Positions 28,032 through 37,096 are shown, numbered from the stretch's first letter. The stretch is 64,000 nucleotides of DNA from Verrucomicrobiales bacterium (GCA_029213265.1 JARGNG010000003.1:65131-129130), one strand, 5' to 3'. Program-made: numbers and translations. The notes: a model not told the origin generated them from the sequence alone.

Positions 28032-29402
28032 GTAATCCCAGAACCAAAAAGTGGCAAACGTCAGGAAGACTGACACCGCCCCATCGCGAAATGAAAAGCG
28101 CTTCCACACAAAGGCCTGATTCCCAACTACTTCCGATCGCCTGGCTGCAACGGAATACCCGTCGCCCTCCACTTCTGGAAAATCTCTGCCCTTACGATCG
28201 GCCATCGTTTCAGGCGATGCTTGAGAGGCAAGATCCTCCTGATCCTTTCTGAGTAACCGGCTCATCGAGCCCGCAACAGCGATCATTAAAAAGTACTCGG
28301 TATGGTATTCCCGATTGATCATCCATCCCGAAAGAACAGTAGAAAGTAGCAAGACTATCAAGGCACGTCTCGTCCTCTCTCTTGTTACCCCTTCGAACTG
28401 TCCATGAATAACAAGACGACCGACTGACCAAAGAGCCGCGAGATAGATTGTTAAGCCAAGCCACCCGAGATCCGCAGCGACTTGAACGTAGCTTGAATGG
28501 GTCGCCTTTTCGACAATCTCCGTACGGTTTCCTTCCTGCCAGGGGATATACGCTATAAATTGATTCCATCCCGCACCCAACGGCCCCTTCTTTGAAGCTT
28601 CCCTCGCCTGCTCCCAGGCAAGCAGTCGTCCCTGAACGCCTTCATCCGCACGAAGGTCATTCATCTCAGCCATCCTCGGCAAAAAACTCAAAGCTGACCC
28701 ACCAGCAATGAAGGCCAAAGCAACAACAAATATCTGAACTTTCTTGGGTTTTCCGATGGTAATTATGAGTAGGCAGAGTATCCCCCCAACCACGTAGCTT
28801 CCTTTCGACTGCGTTTCCCAAGCGCAGTAGAACGAAAGTAGAGCCATGATAGGATACAGCATGAGGCGACTGTTGCTCGTGCCCTTCCAGAAAAACAGCA
28901 TGTAGGCGAGCGGGATAATCACAACAACACTGTGGCCAAGTGAATTGGGATTGTTGTGAATCCAGGTCCCAATGGCAAGACGCCCTAACGTGTTGACAAA
29001 TAATTCATCGGCTCCGGTAATATCAATCCCAAAAACAAAAGCGACACCAAAACTCGCAACCACAACGAGAGCCCATGTCCACGCCTTGAGATACTTGAGA
29101 AGTCTCGGCCATGTGTTCAATGACTGAACGGTCAGGAAATAGAATGAAAACATGGGGATGGCCGCCATCGGTGAAGCACCCGCAAAGACCACGATATAAA
29201 GCAGATAGACCAACATCACCCAATCGTGAGGAGTCCTTAAAAGACCCGGAAGCGGAGAAGGCCTCGATCGAAAAAGCATCAGCGCGATCAACCAGATTCC
29301 AATGATCGGCTGGACAACATTTACGCCTTCCAAGCCGGGAAACCAATCCTGAGGCCGGATGTAGTAAAAACACAAAAAGAAGATTGCCAGAAAAAACTCC
29401 AT
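28014..29402 (-). CDS. O-antigen ligase/polymerase-like membrane protein (Wzy family)
   Basis: A 462-residue polytopic protein from ATG at 29402 (MEFFLAIFFLCFYYIRPQDW); about eleven hydrophobic helices. The Wzy_C-type periplasmic loop is recognisable by GPLGAGWNQFIAYIP and the following His-rich THSSYVQVAADLGWLGL, the segment that carries the catalytic region in the WaaL/Wzy superfamily. It should polymerise the repeat units or ligate them to an acceptor. The N-terminal IRPQDWFPGL style resembles exosortase-associated ligases. The frame is open upstream to 29561 but that part is rich in Cys and His and lacks membrane character. Confidence 0.82.
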   Translation of the reverse strand: MEFFLAIFFLCFYYIRPQDWFPGLEGVNVVQPIIGIWLIALMLFRSRPSPLPGLLRTPHDWVMLVYLLYIVVFAGASPMAAIPMFSFYFLTVQSLNTWPRLLKYLKAWTWALVVVASFGVAFVFGIDITGADELFVNTLGRLAIGTWIHNNPNSLGHSVVVIIPLAYMLFFWKGTSNSRLMLYPIMALLSFYCAWETQSKGSYVVGGILCLLIITIGKPKKVQIFVVALAFIAGGSALSFLPRMAEMNDLRADEGVQGRLLAWEQAREASKKGPLGAGWNQFIAYIPWQEGNRTEIVEKATHSSYVQVAADLGWLGLTIYLAALWSVGRLVIHGQFEGVTRERTRRALIVLLLSTVLSGWMINREYHTEYFLMIAVAGSMSRLLRKDQEDLASQASPETMADRKGRDFPEVEGDGYSVAARRSEVVGNQAFVWKRFSFRDGAVSVFLTFATFWFWDYLMKNI

Positions 29403-29712
29403 TGACTCTTTCGTCAGCTCACCCGGGTTTGGATCGCATTTATCTCGCCAATGGTGGGTAAGAAGTGATCCGTGACTACAAATTTCGTGAACTCCAAAAC
29501 AAGACGCAACAGAGATGGAAATTCCCCATTTGCAAGCATATTGCCACTCCATCGGGCGCACGCCCCTATCTCACCTGACTCTGACCTAGAGCCTTGGACT
29601 GACGATCTCCCGCAAAATCTCAACCGAATTCCATTATTGGAGAAATAGGCGCCCCCACTTGGCCTGGATCCGATGAGGGCATCGGATGTCGCAAAGCGAC
29701 CACAGAATGCCT
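29403..29712. other. Intergenic stretch between the Wzy-like and SGNH genes
   Basis: No gene is supported in these 310 bases; the ORFs present are extensions or shadows of neighbours. Two adjacent hairpins lie at its right edge, described separately. The left part should include the promoter and leader of the Wzy-like gene. Confidence 0.5.
29668..29700 (-). terminator. Tandem hairpins just after the SGNH gene
   Basis: ATCCGATG (29668-29675) pairs perfectly with CATCGGAT (29680-29687) around a four-base loop, and directly beside it GTCGC (29688-29692) pairs with GCGAC (29696-29700). Both lie within 45 bases after the stop of the minus-strand SGNH gene. There is no T tract, so they may stabilise the 3' end or act as a factor-dependent terminator. 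Confidence 0.45.
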
Positions 29713-30621
29713 TCATCTATGAGAGGCGATCTGGCGGAGAAGCTCCTTGGTGAACCGAACGGAATAGTCATGCGAAAGGTGATATCCATCGGGAAAAGCA
29801 TCCAAAGGCCACGAGAGCTCGCACCCAGTTTCAATGAGAACCACGTCCTGATTGGCAAACGCTTCCACTGCAACCGCAGGCAACTGATATGGCTCAGGCA
29901 GCGGGACAGAAAACGCGAATACGTCACTCGCCGTAGGCGCAGCAATACCCAGTAATTGGTTCAATCGCGTGATCGTTAACGAGTCGCCATTCGTCTTCAG
30001 AATTTCCGTCTCGTTTGCATTGATTCGCTGAGAAGTTTCCTCGAAACCTGGCACATAGGAGTAGAAAAGCCTCGGTCGGATGCGCTCACGGTTTGCAAAG
30101 AGGCGAGAAACACTGGCCAATAAAAAGCGACTTCTCTCCCCTGCTCCGGAAAGCCACTTACAGAAAACTTCCCAGCTATCCCTCCTTGAAACGTGAAAAG
30201 CTGCCAACTTCTCCGGGCTTCGTACGGGTTGATCCAGTAAGTGACCGGGGCCAGTCCCTACCAAAAGCAAGTCCGGGCGGCCCCCTGAAACTACGAAGTG
30301 CTTTCTGTAAGTCGCCAACCACTCGTTGATACCGGTAGAGTCTGGTGTCAGATAGAAGATTTTTGGTCGGTGATAACCCAATCGAATCAGCCCGTCTCGA
30401 AGGGTTTCTGCATCAATCCCGGTTCGGGTAAGCGAATTGCCCAAAAGCACCACAACCGAGCAGCCATCTTCACGCGCGAGGATCGCACTATCTGCCATGT
30501 CTCCATAGGATATCACTTCTTGAACATCCTTTGACAAGTGCGGCTCCACGATCCTCGCCACCACTTCAGCAAGGAGAAGAAAAAGGAGAAGAACAATCAC
30601 TACTTTAGTCTCTGCTTTCAT
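29713..30621 (-). CDS. SGNH-like accessory protein of MBOAT cassette 1
   Basis: A 302-residue membrane-anchored protein: one N-terminal helix (VVIVLLLFLLLAEVVARI), then a periplasmic SGNH-like domain. Block I is VVVLLGNSLTRTGID with the candidate nucleophile Ser; the Asp/His block near the C terminus is DAFPDGYHLSHDYSVRFT. The gene starts four bases after the MBOAT gene stop, the arrangement seen in AlgI/AlgJ, DltB/DltD and PatA/PatB pairs, where the SGNH protein moves the acyl group onto the polymer in the periplasm. ATG at 30621 is used; an upstream extension to 30828 would run inside the MBOAT gene. It is a paralogue of the gene at 38653. Confidence 0.72.
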   Translation of the reverse strand: MKAETKVVIVLLLFLLLAEVVARIVEPHLSKDVQEVISYGDMADSAILAREDGCSVVVLLGNSLTRTGIDAETLRDGLIRLGYHRPKIFYLTPDSTGINEWLATYRKHFVVSGGRPDLLLVGTGPGHLLDQPVRSPEKLAAFHVSRRDSWEVFCKWLSGAGERSRFLLASVSRLFANRERIRPRLFYSYVPGFEETSQRINANETEILKTNGDSLTITRLNQLLGIAAPTASDVFAFSVPLPEPYQLPAVAVEAFANQDVVLIETGCELSWPLDAFPDGYHLSHDYSVRFTKELLRQIASHR

Positions 30622-30625
30622 GATT

Positions 30626-32048
30626 TCAGAACTGAAAATAGAGGAATTCCACCGGTGCCGGGGCCGAAAAAAACAGCAACATAAGGATAATGTAGAGGTA
30701 TATCGCAGTCCGAAACAGCCATGACTGTTCCAATACCGCAAAAGAGTTTCTGCGTCGTTCACACCAGGCTTCGTAGAGCACCAAAGGGCCGACAAAGAAT
30801 ACGATGAGCGAAACTCCCGTCGTAACAAATCCGGTCGTCTCCCACCCGAAGCCCAACCTTCGAATTAAGGCACAAGCCTGATCCAGAGATTCGGAACGGA
30901 AAAATACCCAGGCCAGACAAACCAAGTGAAATGTTCCCAACATCGAAAGAACCTTTCTTACTCTCCCTGCTTTGGAGGTCCTCCCCTTGCCCGCTAATTG
31001 GCTGAACGCGCGATGGAGTGCAAGCCACACACCGTGAATTCCCCCCCAGAGCAAAAAAGTCCATGCCGCGCCGTGCCAGAGCCCACCCAATAGCATGGTG
31101 AGGATCAAGTTGCGGTAGGTTTGAAACCTCCCGCTCCTATTCCCCCCCCAAAGGGATGTAGAGGTAGTCGCGAAGCCAAGTCGAAAGGCTGATGTGCCAG
31201 CGCTGCCAGAAGTCTTGCGGATTGGAAGCAAAGTAGGGTCGCCGAAAGTTTTCCATGAGATCGAACCCAAGCCACTTGGCAATTCCGATCGCAATGGCGC
31301 TATAACCGGAAAAATCTCCGTAAATCTGAAAGGCGAAAGCGTACACCCCGACAAGAACTTCAGCGCCATTCATCAAATTGGGTTCTCTTCCGAAAACATC
31401 ATTCGACAACCAGGCCATATTGTCGGCGATCACGACTTTGAGAAACATCCCGAGGAGAACGAGATAGAGTCCCTCGCGAAACCTTTTCTCGTCGAGAACC
31501 GGTCGAGGATTTTCGACTTGAGGCAGAAGGTGATGAGATCTCTCAATTGGACCAGCTACCAGTTGTGGAAAGAATGAAATATAGAGAGCGAAATCGAGAA
31601 ATTGACGGCAGGGTTTCGTAAGCCCTCGGTAGACATCAATCGTGTAGCTGAGTGCTTGAAACGTATAAAACGAAATTCCCACAGGAAGCAGGATCCTTAA
31701 TCCCGGCTCCCAATGAGAAAGCTGCAACCAATCGAGAATTCGGTTCATCTCTTCCAAGAAGAAACCGAAGTATTTGAAAAATCCGAGGATACTCAACTCG
31801 ACGACCACAGACGCAATGACCCATCTCCGCTTTACAAGCGAGCTCGAACTGGATCGCAAACTACGAGCCGACACGAACTCGAATACGGTGGTAAAGAAGA
31901 TCAAAAAAAGGAACCGCCAATCCCAGAATCCGTAGAAAGCGTAGCTGGCAACCAGCAGAAACCGGTTCTGATGACGATGGTTCAACCGTGAAGCGCCATA
32001 GAAAACGACTACAAAGAAGATCCAGAAAGAAAAGCTATTGAACCACAT
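30626..32048 (-). pseudogene. MBOAT-family O-acyltransferase (AlgI-like), frameshifted at a G8 run
   Basis: Two frames together encode one AlgI-like protein. The first runs from ATG at 32048 to a stop at 31137 and contains [20 protein letters not shown] with the conserved His; the second picks up as [12 protein letters not shown] and has LLGGLWHGAAWTFLLWG, the second conserved His, to the end at 30626. They join at a run of eight G on the coding strand (C 31142-31149 as shown). With seven G the gene would encode 473 residues, almost the same as the intact 471-residue paralogue at 37233. So the lesion is one extra base: an assembly error, a true pseudogene or a slippage switch. The product would bring acyl groups across the membrane for polysaccharide O-acylation. 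Confidence 0.85.
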
Positions 32049-32294
32049 CTGAAGAATCTGGTGCAGAATTTCGCCCACACAAACGATCTGCGTAAGCAGC
32101 GTAATCGGTTCCTCTTCTCATCAGTTTTGTCCCCTTACACCATGCTTTTACCTGATTCGAACAAAACTTCGCGAAACCTTTTTAACCAACCGCTCTGACC
32201 TCAAAACAACCTGCCTCCGGCAGCTTCAATAAAAACGCTTCGCGACTGGCACCGTTACCAACCCCACTTCAATCGGAGAGGTAAGGGTCAAGAC

Positions 32295-32318
32295 AAAGCC
32301 TCCCAGTTTGGAGGCTTT
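32295..32318. terminator. Perfect hairpin, terminator-like, in the divergent region
   Basis: AAAGCCTCC (32295-32303) pairs fully with GGAGGCTTT (32310-32318) around the loop CAGTTT. The ends are A and T rich, as in bidirectional intrinsic terminators, although the T run is only three long. Its place between two divergent units is odd for a terminator, so an attenuator in one leader or an insulator is also possible. Confidence 0.5.
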
Positions 32319-32517
32319 GCAGACGGCCCCGCACTAGTCGATATTCCAGTTTTCGGCACTGCAGTAGCTTCAATGCCAGAAGGATATTCCATTTTTGCAC
32401 TGATTTTTAAGGGCACAAGGGGTCTGCCGATCCGGGCGGGCTGATCGCGAGAACCCGGGTGCAGATTCCCCGCGCATCAACCTACTCGCTTCTCCCAGAA
32501 GGCAAACCAATCACGTA

Positions 32518-32533
32518 TGTCAAGAACTTGACA
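32518..32533. promoter_or_regulatory. Inverted repeat TGTCAAG-AA-CTTGACA before E1-alpha, candidate operator
   Basis: A perfect 7+2+7 palindrome ends five bases before the ATG at 32539. Its right arm contains TTGACA, a consensus -35 hexamer, with AAAATG 17 bases downstream. If that is the promoter, the true start would be a later Met (32575). The size and symmetry suit a dimeric repressor site. Confidence 0.45.
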
Positions 32534-32538
32534 CACTG

Positions 32539-33543
32539 ATGCAAGAAGTTAAAATGCTTTATTCACGCTTAGAAATGTCACTTCCTGCCGGGTCAGACGG
32601 GCCGCAAAATCTCAAAGTAGACGCGAGTCTAAAAATCAGTTCTAACTCGGAACCAAGCAGGGAAGAGGATCTGCTTCATACTTTGCTTAGAATTCGCGAT
32701 TTTGAGTCTGCTCTATTGGAATTGTTTTCCTTGGGAGAACTAAGCGGGACAACGCACACGTGCTTGGGGCAGGAGCATGTGCCAGTAGCTCTCATGCCGC
32801 TCCTCAGTGATGACGATTTCGTGTTCAGTAATCATCGCGGTCATGGGCACTATCTTGCCCGGTTTGATGACTACCATGGTCTTCTCGCCGAAATAATGGG
32901 GAGGGATTCCGGAATTTGCAGAGGGGTGGGAGGAAGCCAGCATATTCGGAGAGGAAACTATTTCTCTACCGGAGTTCAAGGAGAGAGCGTTCCGGTAGCT
33001 TGTGGATGTGCATGGCAAAAGAAAGCGGAAGGTGGCAACGGGCTTGCACTTGCCTTTATCGGAGATGGAACATGGGGACAGGGAGCCGTCTATGAGGCTC
33101 TAAACATGGCTTCGCTCTGGTCCCTGCCTCTTGTCATTGCTGTTGAGAATAACGAAATTTCCCAGACTACGTCTTCCGATCGTAACTTGGCAGGTACCAT
33201 TCGCGATCGAGTTGCTGCATTTGGGGTCGACTACCTCTGTATCAAGATTGTCGACGTTCTTGACATGCGCGAGCAAATCATCCCATTTCTCGAACAAACA
33301 AGACAGGAGCGAACACCTTTGGTAATTGAATTCAAGGTAAGCCGGTTAGGCCCTCATAGTAAAGGAGATGACACGCGTAATCCAGCGACGCTCGAACGGC
33401 TGGAAGCAAACGGCTGGGAAAGCTACTATCGTGCAAAGGATAGCGATCGTTTTTCTCGGTTGGAGTTACATTCAAAGGAATTCATTGATGCCCTGATCGA
33501 ACAGGTCAAAAACGAGCCTCTGTCAGAATGGCAAGCGAAATGA
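32539..33543 (+). CDS. 2-oxoacid dehydrogenase E1 component, alpha subunit
   Basis: Thiamine-diphosphate-dependent decarboxylase subunit of the pyruvate/branched-chain/acetoin dehydrogenase family, 334 residues. FSNHRGHGHYLA is the conserved His loop; the ThDP motif runs from GDGTWGQGA (residues 175-183) to AVENN (201-205), with GVGGSQHI before it. It would pair with the beta subunit encoded next. The N-terminal 40 residues are Ser/Asn-rich and unlike the core, so the true start may be Met at 32554 or 32575. It is the first gene of a four-gene unit whose junctions all overlap by ATGA. No E3 gene is nearby, so a housekeeping dihydrolipoamide dehydrogenase would have to reoxidise the complex. 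Confidence 0.85.
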   Translation: MQEVKMLYSRLEMSLPAGSDGPQNLKVDASLKISSNSEPSREEDLLHTLLRIRDFESALLELFSLGELSGTTHTCLGQEHVPVALMPLLSDDDFVFSNHRGHGHYLARFDDYHGLLAEIMGRDSGICRGVGGSQHIRRGNYFSTGVQGESVPVACGCAWQKKAEGGNGLALAFIGDGTWGQGAVYEALNMASLWSLPLVIAVENNEISQTTSSDRNLAGTIRDRVAAFGVDYLCIKIVDVLDMREQIIPFLEQTRQERTPLVIEFKVSRLGPHSKGDDTRNPATLERLEANGWESYYRAKDSDRFSRLELHSKEFIDALIEQVKNEPLSEWQAK

Positions 33544-34538
33544 AAGAACGCGTCCTGGAAAACTTAAATCTGGCCCTTTCTAAGCTATTAGAAAAAGATG
33601 AGCGAGTTGTAGTTATTGGTGAAGATATCGTTGATCCTTATGGCGGCGCTTTCAAAGTGACACGGGGACTATCGGAGAAATTCCCGGAAAGGATATTATC
33701 AACTCCGATAAGTGAATTGGGCTTCACCGGTTTTGCAAATGGCCTTGCCCTTGCCGGCCGCAGGCCGATTGTCGAATTTATGTTTGGAGATTTTTCTCTA
33801 TTGGCAGCCGATCAAATCATAAATTTCGCTGCAAAGTCAGTCGAAATGTATGGTAGGACCTATGCACATTCGATTTTGTTTCGATGTCCAGTTGGGGGGC
33901 ATCGCGGATATGGAGCGACTCACAGCCAGAGTCTTCAAAAGCACTTTATCGGGGTTCCGGGCTTAGATCTTTTTGAGTTATCCCCTTTGCACGATATGAA
34001 TCACCGGCTGCCGAGGATATTGGATTCAGGTCGTCCCTCGATTTTATTCGAGCAGAAAACAATGTATGGCCAACTTCGAATTCAATCATCCGACTTAGAC
34101 AACTACTTTCGTGTCGACCATTTTGGAGACCATGAAGACATCGCTCGCGTTCGGGTTGATCGTGGCGCAGACGTCCTGATTCTCTGTCCAGGAGGCCAGT
34201 TCGATGCATGTCAAAAGGCGGCAAGGCAGCTATTGTTCGAACATGGGGTTGAGTGCGAGATACGTGTTCCATTTTCACTGTATCCGGTCTCCGATGACCT
34301 ATTAGAAGACGCTGGTTCGTTCTCGCTGGTGGTTACCGTAGAAGAAAGCACACCCGGAGGAACCTGGGGAAACGAAGTGGCGGCGAAGTTCGGAAGCAAT
34401 TCCGATCGTAGCATTCAAAATAAGTTTCTTAGTATTACAGCTGTTGATTCTCCCATTCCATCAGCGCACCACCTGGAACGGCAGGTTTTACCTGTCGCTT
34501 CGAAGATAGAATTGAAAATCAAAGATGCGCTCCAATGA
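33540..34538 (+). CDS. 2-oxoacid dehydrogenase E1 component, beta subunit
   Basis: The transketolase-like beta subunit. GEDIVDPYGGAFKVTRGL near the N terminus, STPISELGFTGFANGLAL, RPIVEFMFGDF, and FRCPVGGHRGYGATHSQSLQ are standard E1-beta signatures, and the C-terminal transketolase domain shows DVLILCPGGQFDA and VTVEESTPGGTWGNEV. ATG at 33540 overlaps the TGA of the alpha gene (ATGA) exactly as at the two following junctions; an ATG at 33528 is the alternative. The subunit completes the ThDP site with the alpha chain and passes the acyl group to the lipoyl domain encoded by the next gene. Confidence 0.87.
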   Translation: MKERVLENLNLALSKLLEKDERVVVIGEDIVDPYGGAFKVTRGLSEKFPERILSTPISELGFTGFANGLALAGRRPIVEFMFGDFSLLAADQIINFAAKSVEMYGRTYAHSILFRCPVGGHRGYGATHSQSLQKHFIGVPGLDLFELSPLHDMNHRLPRILDSGRPSILFEQKTMYGQLRIQSSDLDNYFRVDHFGDHEDIARVRVDRGADVLILCPGGQFDACQKAARQLLFEHGVECEIRVPFSLYPVSDDLLEDAGSFSLVVTVEESTPGGTWGNEVAAKFGSNSDRSIQNKFLSITAVDSPIPSAHHLERQVLPVASKIELKIKDALQ

Positions 34539-35728
34539 TTGCCTTAACTGTACCTACCCTAAATAGCAACGACACCGACGCGCGCCTGCAAGTTTGGACG
34601 AAGGAGTCCGGGGAACCTGTCTCAAAGGGGGAAGTTGTCGGTGTCCTTGAAACTACGAAAGCAAGCTTCGACTTACTTGCAGAGAGTGATGGAATTCTGG
34701 AGCACTGTGTTAAGGAAGGTGAAATCTGTCTTTTTGGCTCTGTCGTCGGTAATGTGTTCGCGACAGAAGAAGAGTTTGAAGGCAGAAACCGTAGGTCCGG
34801 CGAAGTATCAGAGCCCAAAGCGCAACGAAAGCCTAAAGCAGCAGATAGGGATATCACCATAACAAGGGCCGCTCGCGAACTCATTCAAAGATATCAGATT
34901 GACGATGGACTTCTCTCTTCTCTTGAGAAGCCAATCATTCGATCCAATGATATTGAGATGTTGGTTGCAGGTCTCGACATGAAACTATCTGTCGACTCGA
35001 TGGAGGAAGTTGAAGGACGTGCGAAAATATCCGGGCTGTCTCGGCGCCAAGAGGGAATTGCGAGTCTAGTGACAAGGTCGCATCGTGAAATCCCGTCAGC
35101 ATTTCACGTGAAAGAGGTTTGCGTAGACTCTGCTTTGAATGAATTAAGGGAGATGGGACGTAAGAGCCAGATTATGCTGGGGCTTCCTGAACTGATCGTG
35201 TGGAGTGTGGGGCAGCTCCACAGCAATTTTGGCTCTTGTTTCGGCACCGTAGAGTCAGCTGACGATCAATTACGATATCAGATGACTGAATCCGCTAACG
35301 TGGGAGTCACGATCGACTTGGGCAAAGGCTTGTTTATTCCTGTAGTTCGAGACGCATCAAATCTGGATGTGGTGTCCATCGCGCGGAAACTTGGTTCCTT
35401 TCGAACCAAAGCGATGCGTGACAATTTTGAAGAAGGTGATTTTTCGAGTGGAGGGATTTCAATCAGTCTAAACATGTCTCCCGACACCTTGTTGGTGCGC
35501 CCCCTAATTCAATGGCCACAGGTTTCCATGCTGAGTGTTTCCGCAGTATTACAGAAGGTGAAATTCGAAGAAACAGGAAACATCATCCCAATAAGAACTA
35601 TTCATCTGGCCCTTGCATATGATCACCGAGTCGTAAATGGTTTTGTGGCCGATGCCTTTCTCACTGCCATAAAGAGACAAATCGAAAGTCCGAATACATC
35701 CCAATGGTGCAAAACAAATAAATCATGA
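34535..35728 (+). CDS. E2-like lipoyl acyltransferase with altered catalytic motif
   Basis: A 397-residue protein with the complete E2 layout: lipoyl domain (1-80) with the lipoylation lysine Lys42 in LETTKASFD, a peripheral subunit-binding domain (about 108-143, ITRAARELIQRYQIDD), and a catalytic acyltransferase domain (about 168-390). The active-site motif, normally DHRxxDG, reads DHRVVNG here: His364 is present but the Asp is Asn368. The core also has a shortened GGISISLNM strand. E2 enzymes pass an acyl group from lipoamide to CoA. The change could slow the reaction or fit another acceptor, such as the acyl carrier protein encoded nearby. It overlaps both neighbours by ATGA. Confidence 0.82.
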   Translation: MIALTVPTLNSNDTDARLQVWTKESGEPVSKGEVVGVLETTKASFDLLAESDGILEHCVKEGEICLFGSVVGNVFATEEEFEGRNRRSGEVSEPKAQRKPKAADRDITITRAARELIQRYQIDDGLLSSLEKPIIRSNDIEMLVAGLDMKLSVDSMEEVEGRAKISGLSRRQEGIASLVTRSHREIPSAFHVKEVCVDSALNELREMGRKSQIMLGLPELIVWSVGQLHSNFGSCFGTVESADDQLRYQMTESANVGVTIDLGKGLFIPVVRDASNLDVVSIARKLGSFRTKAMRDNFEEGDFSSGGISISLNMSPDTLLVRPLIQWPQVSMLSVSAVLQKVKFEETGNIIPIRTIHLALAYDHRVVNGFVADAFLTAIKRQIESPNTSQWCKTNKS

Positions 35729-36630
35729 ATCACGTAGAATCATTTCTCGAAGTTTTAAAGAATAAATACCCCTACTATGCACGGGTGCCCTACAGATTGT
35801 ATAAAGAGGGTGACGCCGAGTATTTGGCATTTGCCGAAATGGTTACCTCTCAACTTCTGCAACAGGGAAAGGAAGCGGAGCAAGTTGTGGAGGCATATGC
35901 GCAAATGTCGACCGACTACTTACGGCTGCAGAAGGAACTTGAGGAGACGGGGAGATACCACTACCAAACATTCGAGGAGGCAAAGCGACACGTCTATGAC
36001 AACGAAAAGGTCATGCGTGGCTACTACCTGGATGGCCTAATTTTGAGCCAAATCTGGTGGCCCAACCACTACCGCATTTACAGATTCTTCATTGATGTCT
36101 TTCTAAACTCGATGCCGGAAACGGGATTGGTCTGCGAGGTTGGTCCAGGACACGGCCTATTCACTGCAACGTTTTTGCGCAACAAGCCCAATTGGCGGCT
36201 CCTAGCCTACGACACCTCTGAATTCTCAATTGCATACACGAGCAATTGGATTTCACACACGCCCGGAACAACCAGCGAAAATTACTCCTTAATTCACGAA
36301 TACAGCGGAGAGGGCATGAAAAAGCGTGGCGATCAATTTGACTCAATCATTTGCGGAGAAGTTCTCGAGCACCTGGAGGATCCATTGTCTTTTCTTCGCA
36401 ATTTGATTGAATATGCAAAGCCTGAGGCTGTATTCTATCTCACCACGGCCATGTACGCGGCAAATATTGATCATTTGTATCTCTTCCATTCTGCAGACGA
36501 AGTCAGGGAATTGATAAATGAGTCGGGCCTGCAAATTATTGAAGAAGAAGTACTCCCTGTAAACGAATCCGACTCGATCAATGATACTGACGTTCCGATG
36601 AATTATGTGTGCACGGCTCGGATACAATAG
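35725..36630 (+). CDS. SAM-dependent class I methyltransferase
   Basis: A 301-residue protein with a helical N-terminal domain of about 125 residues and a class I methyltransferase core: VCEVGPGHGLFTATFL (motif I), LLAYDTSEFS after strand 2, and FDSIICGEVLEHLEDPLSFL (motifs around strand 4). The N-terminal YYLDGLILSQIWWPNHYRIYRF stretch is conserved-looking but I cannot name the subfamily. Its ATG overlaps the stop of the E2-like gene, so it belongs to the same translational unit; it may methylate the 2-oxoacid precursor, the acyl product or the sugar. The acceptor is not known. Confidence 0.78.
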   Translation: MNHVESFLEVLKNKYPYYARVPYRLYKEGDAEYLAFAEMVTSQLLQQGKEAEQVVEAYAQMSTDYLRLQKELEETGRYHYQTFEEAKRHVYDNEKVMRGYYLDGLILSQIWWPNHYRIYRFFIDVFLNSMPETGLVCEVGPGHGLFTATFLRNKPNWRLLAYDTSEFSIAYTSNWISHTPGTTSENYSLIHEYSGEGMKKRGDQFDSIICGEVLEHLEDPLSFLRNLIEYAKPEAVFYLTTAMYAANIDHLYLFHSADEVRELINESGLQIIEEEVLPVNESDSINDTDVPMNYVCTARIQ

Positions 36631-36655
36631 TCTCCCTTACGAAAACACCTTCACT

Positions 36656-36678
36656 GATGTGACCTTTAAGGCCACATC
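36656..36678. terminator. Bidirectional terminator-like palindrome
   Basis: GATGTG-A-CC (36656-36664) pairs with GG-C-CACATC (36670-36678) around TTTAA, one mismatch in the stem. It lies between the converging methyltransferase and acyl carrier protein genes, the expected place for a shared terminator. Confidence 0.55.
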
Positions 36679-36732
36679 TCCTGTAGAGGTGCCATTCCGA
36701 AAGAAATTAAAGCGCTGCAGACACCTAGCCAT

Positions 36733-36975
36733 CTATTCAGTTTGAATAAGGACTCCATGTCTCTCAAGCGAATTGCGAATCGCTGAAACAACAGTTAAGG
36801 CAGGCAATTCGTTGTCTTCAAATCTCACTCCATATTCCTGTTCAAGGTCGGACACCAAATTCATGTGCTTCACGGAATCCCAACCTGCTATGTCAAAAGC
36901 AGACGTTTCTTCACTTACTGAATCCAGATCAAGTTCAATGTTTTTCGCAACAATTTCGTAGAGGCGGTCGATCAT
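36733..36975 (-). CDS. Acyl carrier protein
   Basis: An 80-residue acidic helical protein. The phosphopantetheine attachment site is Ser34 in GWDSVKHMNLVSDLEQEYGV, with the typical hydrophobic residue pattern of ACP helix II and the acidic FEDNELPALTVVSAI helix III. It is not part of a fatty-acid or polyketide operon; it lies alone, in opposite orientation, between the E1-E2-methyltransferase unit and MBOAT cassette 2. The GWDSVKHM type resembles carrier proteins encoded in O-antigen and other surface-sugar loci. It could carry the acyl group made by the E1-E2 proteins to a transferase. This link is inference. Confidence 0.82.
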   Translation of the reverse strand: MIDRLYEIVAKNIELDLDSVSEETSAFDIAGWDSVKHMNLVSDLEQEYGVRFEDNELPALTVVSAIRNSLERHGVLIQTE

Positions 36976-37096
36976 AATTTAATGGCTAAAATAATGTCCC
37001 CTTTAAAACCCAAATCAAGATGAATTACACTGAATCCCATGTTTGCGCTCATTCCAGGGATTAGTGAACCGAAGAGCAATTGATACTGCTCTCTCG

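Larger units (their letters stand above)
32049..32538. other. Divergent intergenic region between MBOAT cassette 1 and the E1-E2 operon
   Basis: 490 bases without a supported gene. It must contain the promoters of both divergent units. Two structures stand out, a perfect nine-base-pair hairpin in the middle and an inverted repeat next to the E1-alpha start; both are listed separately. Confidence 0.6.
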
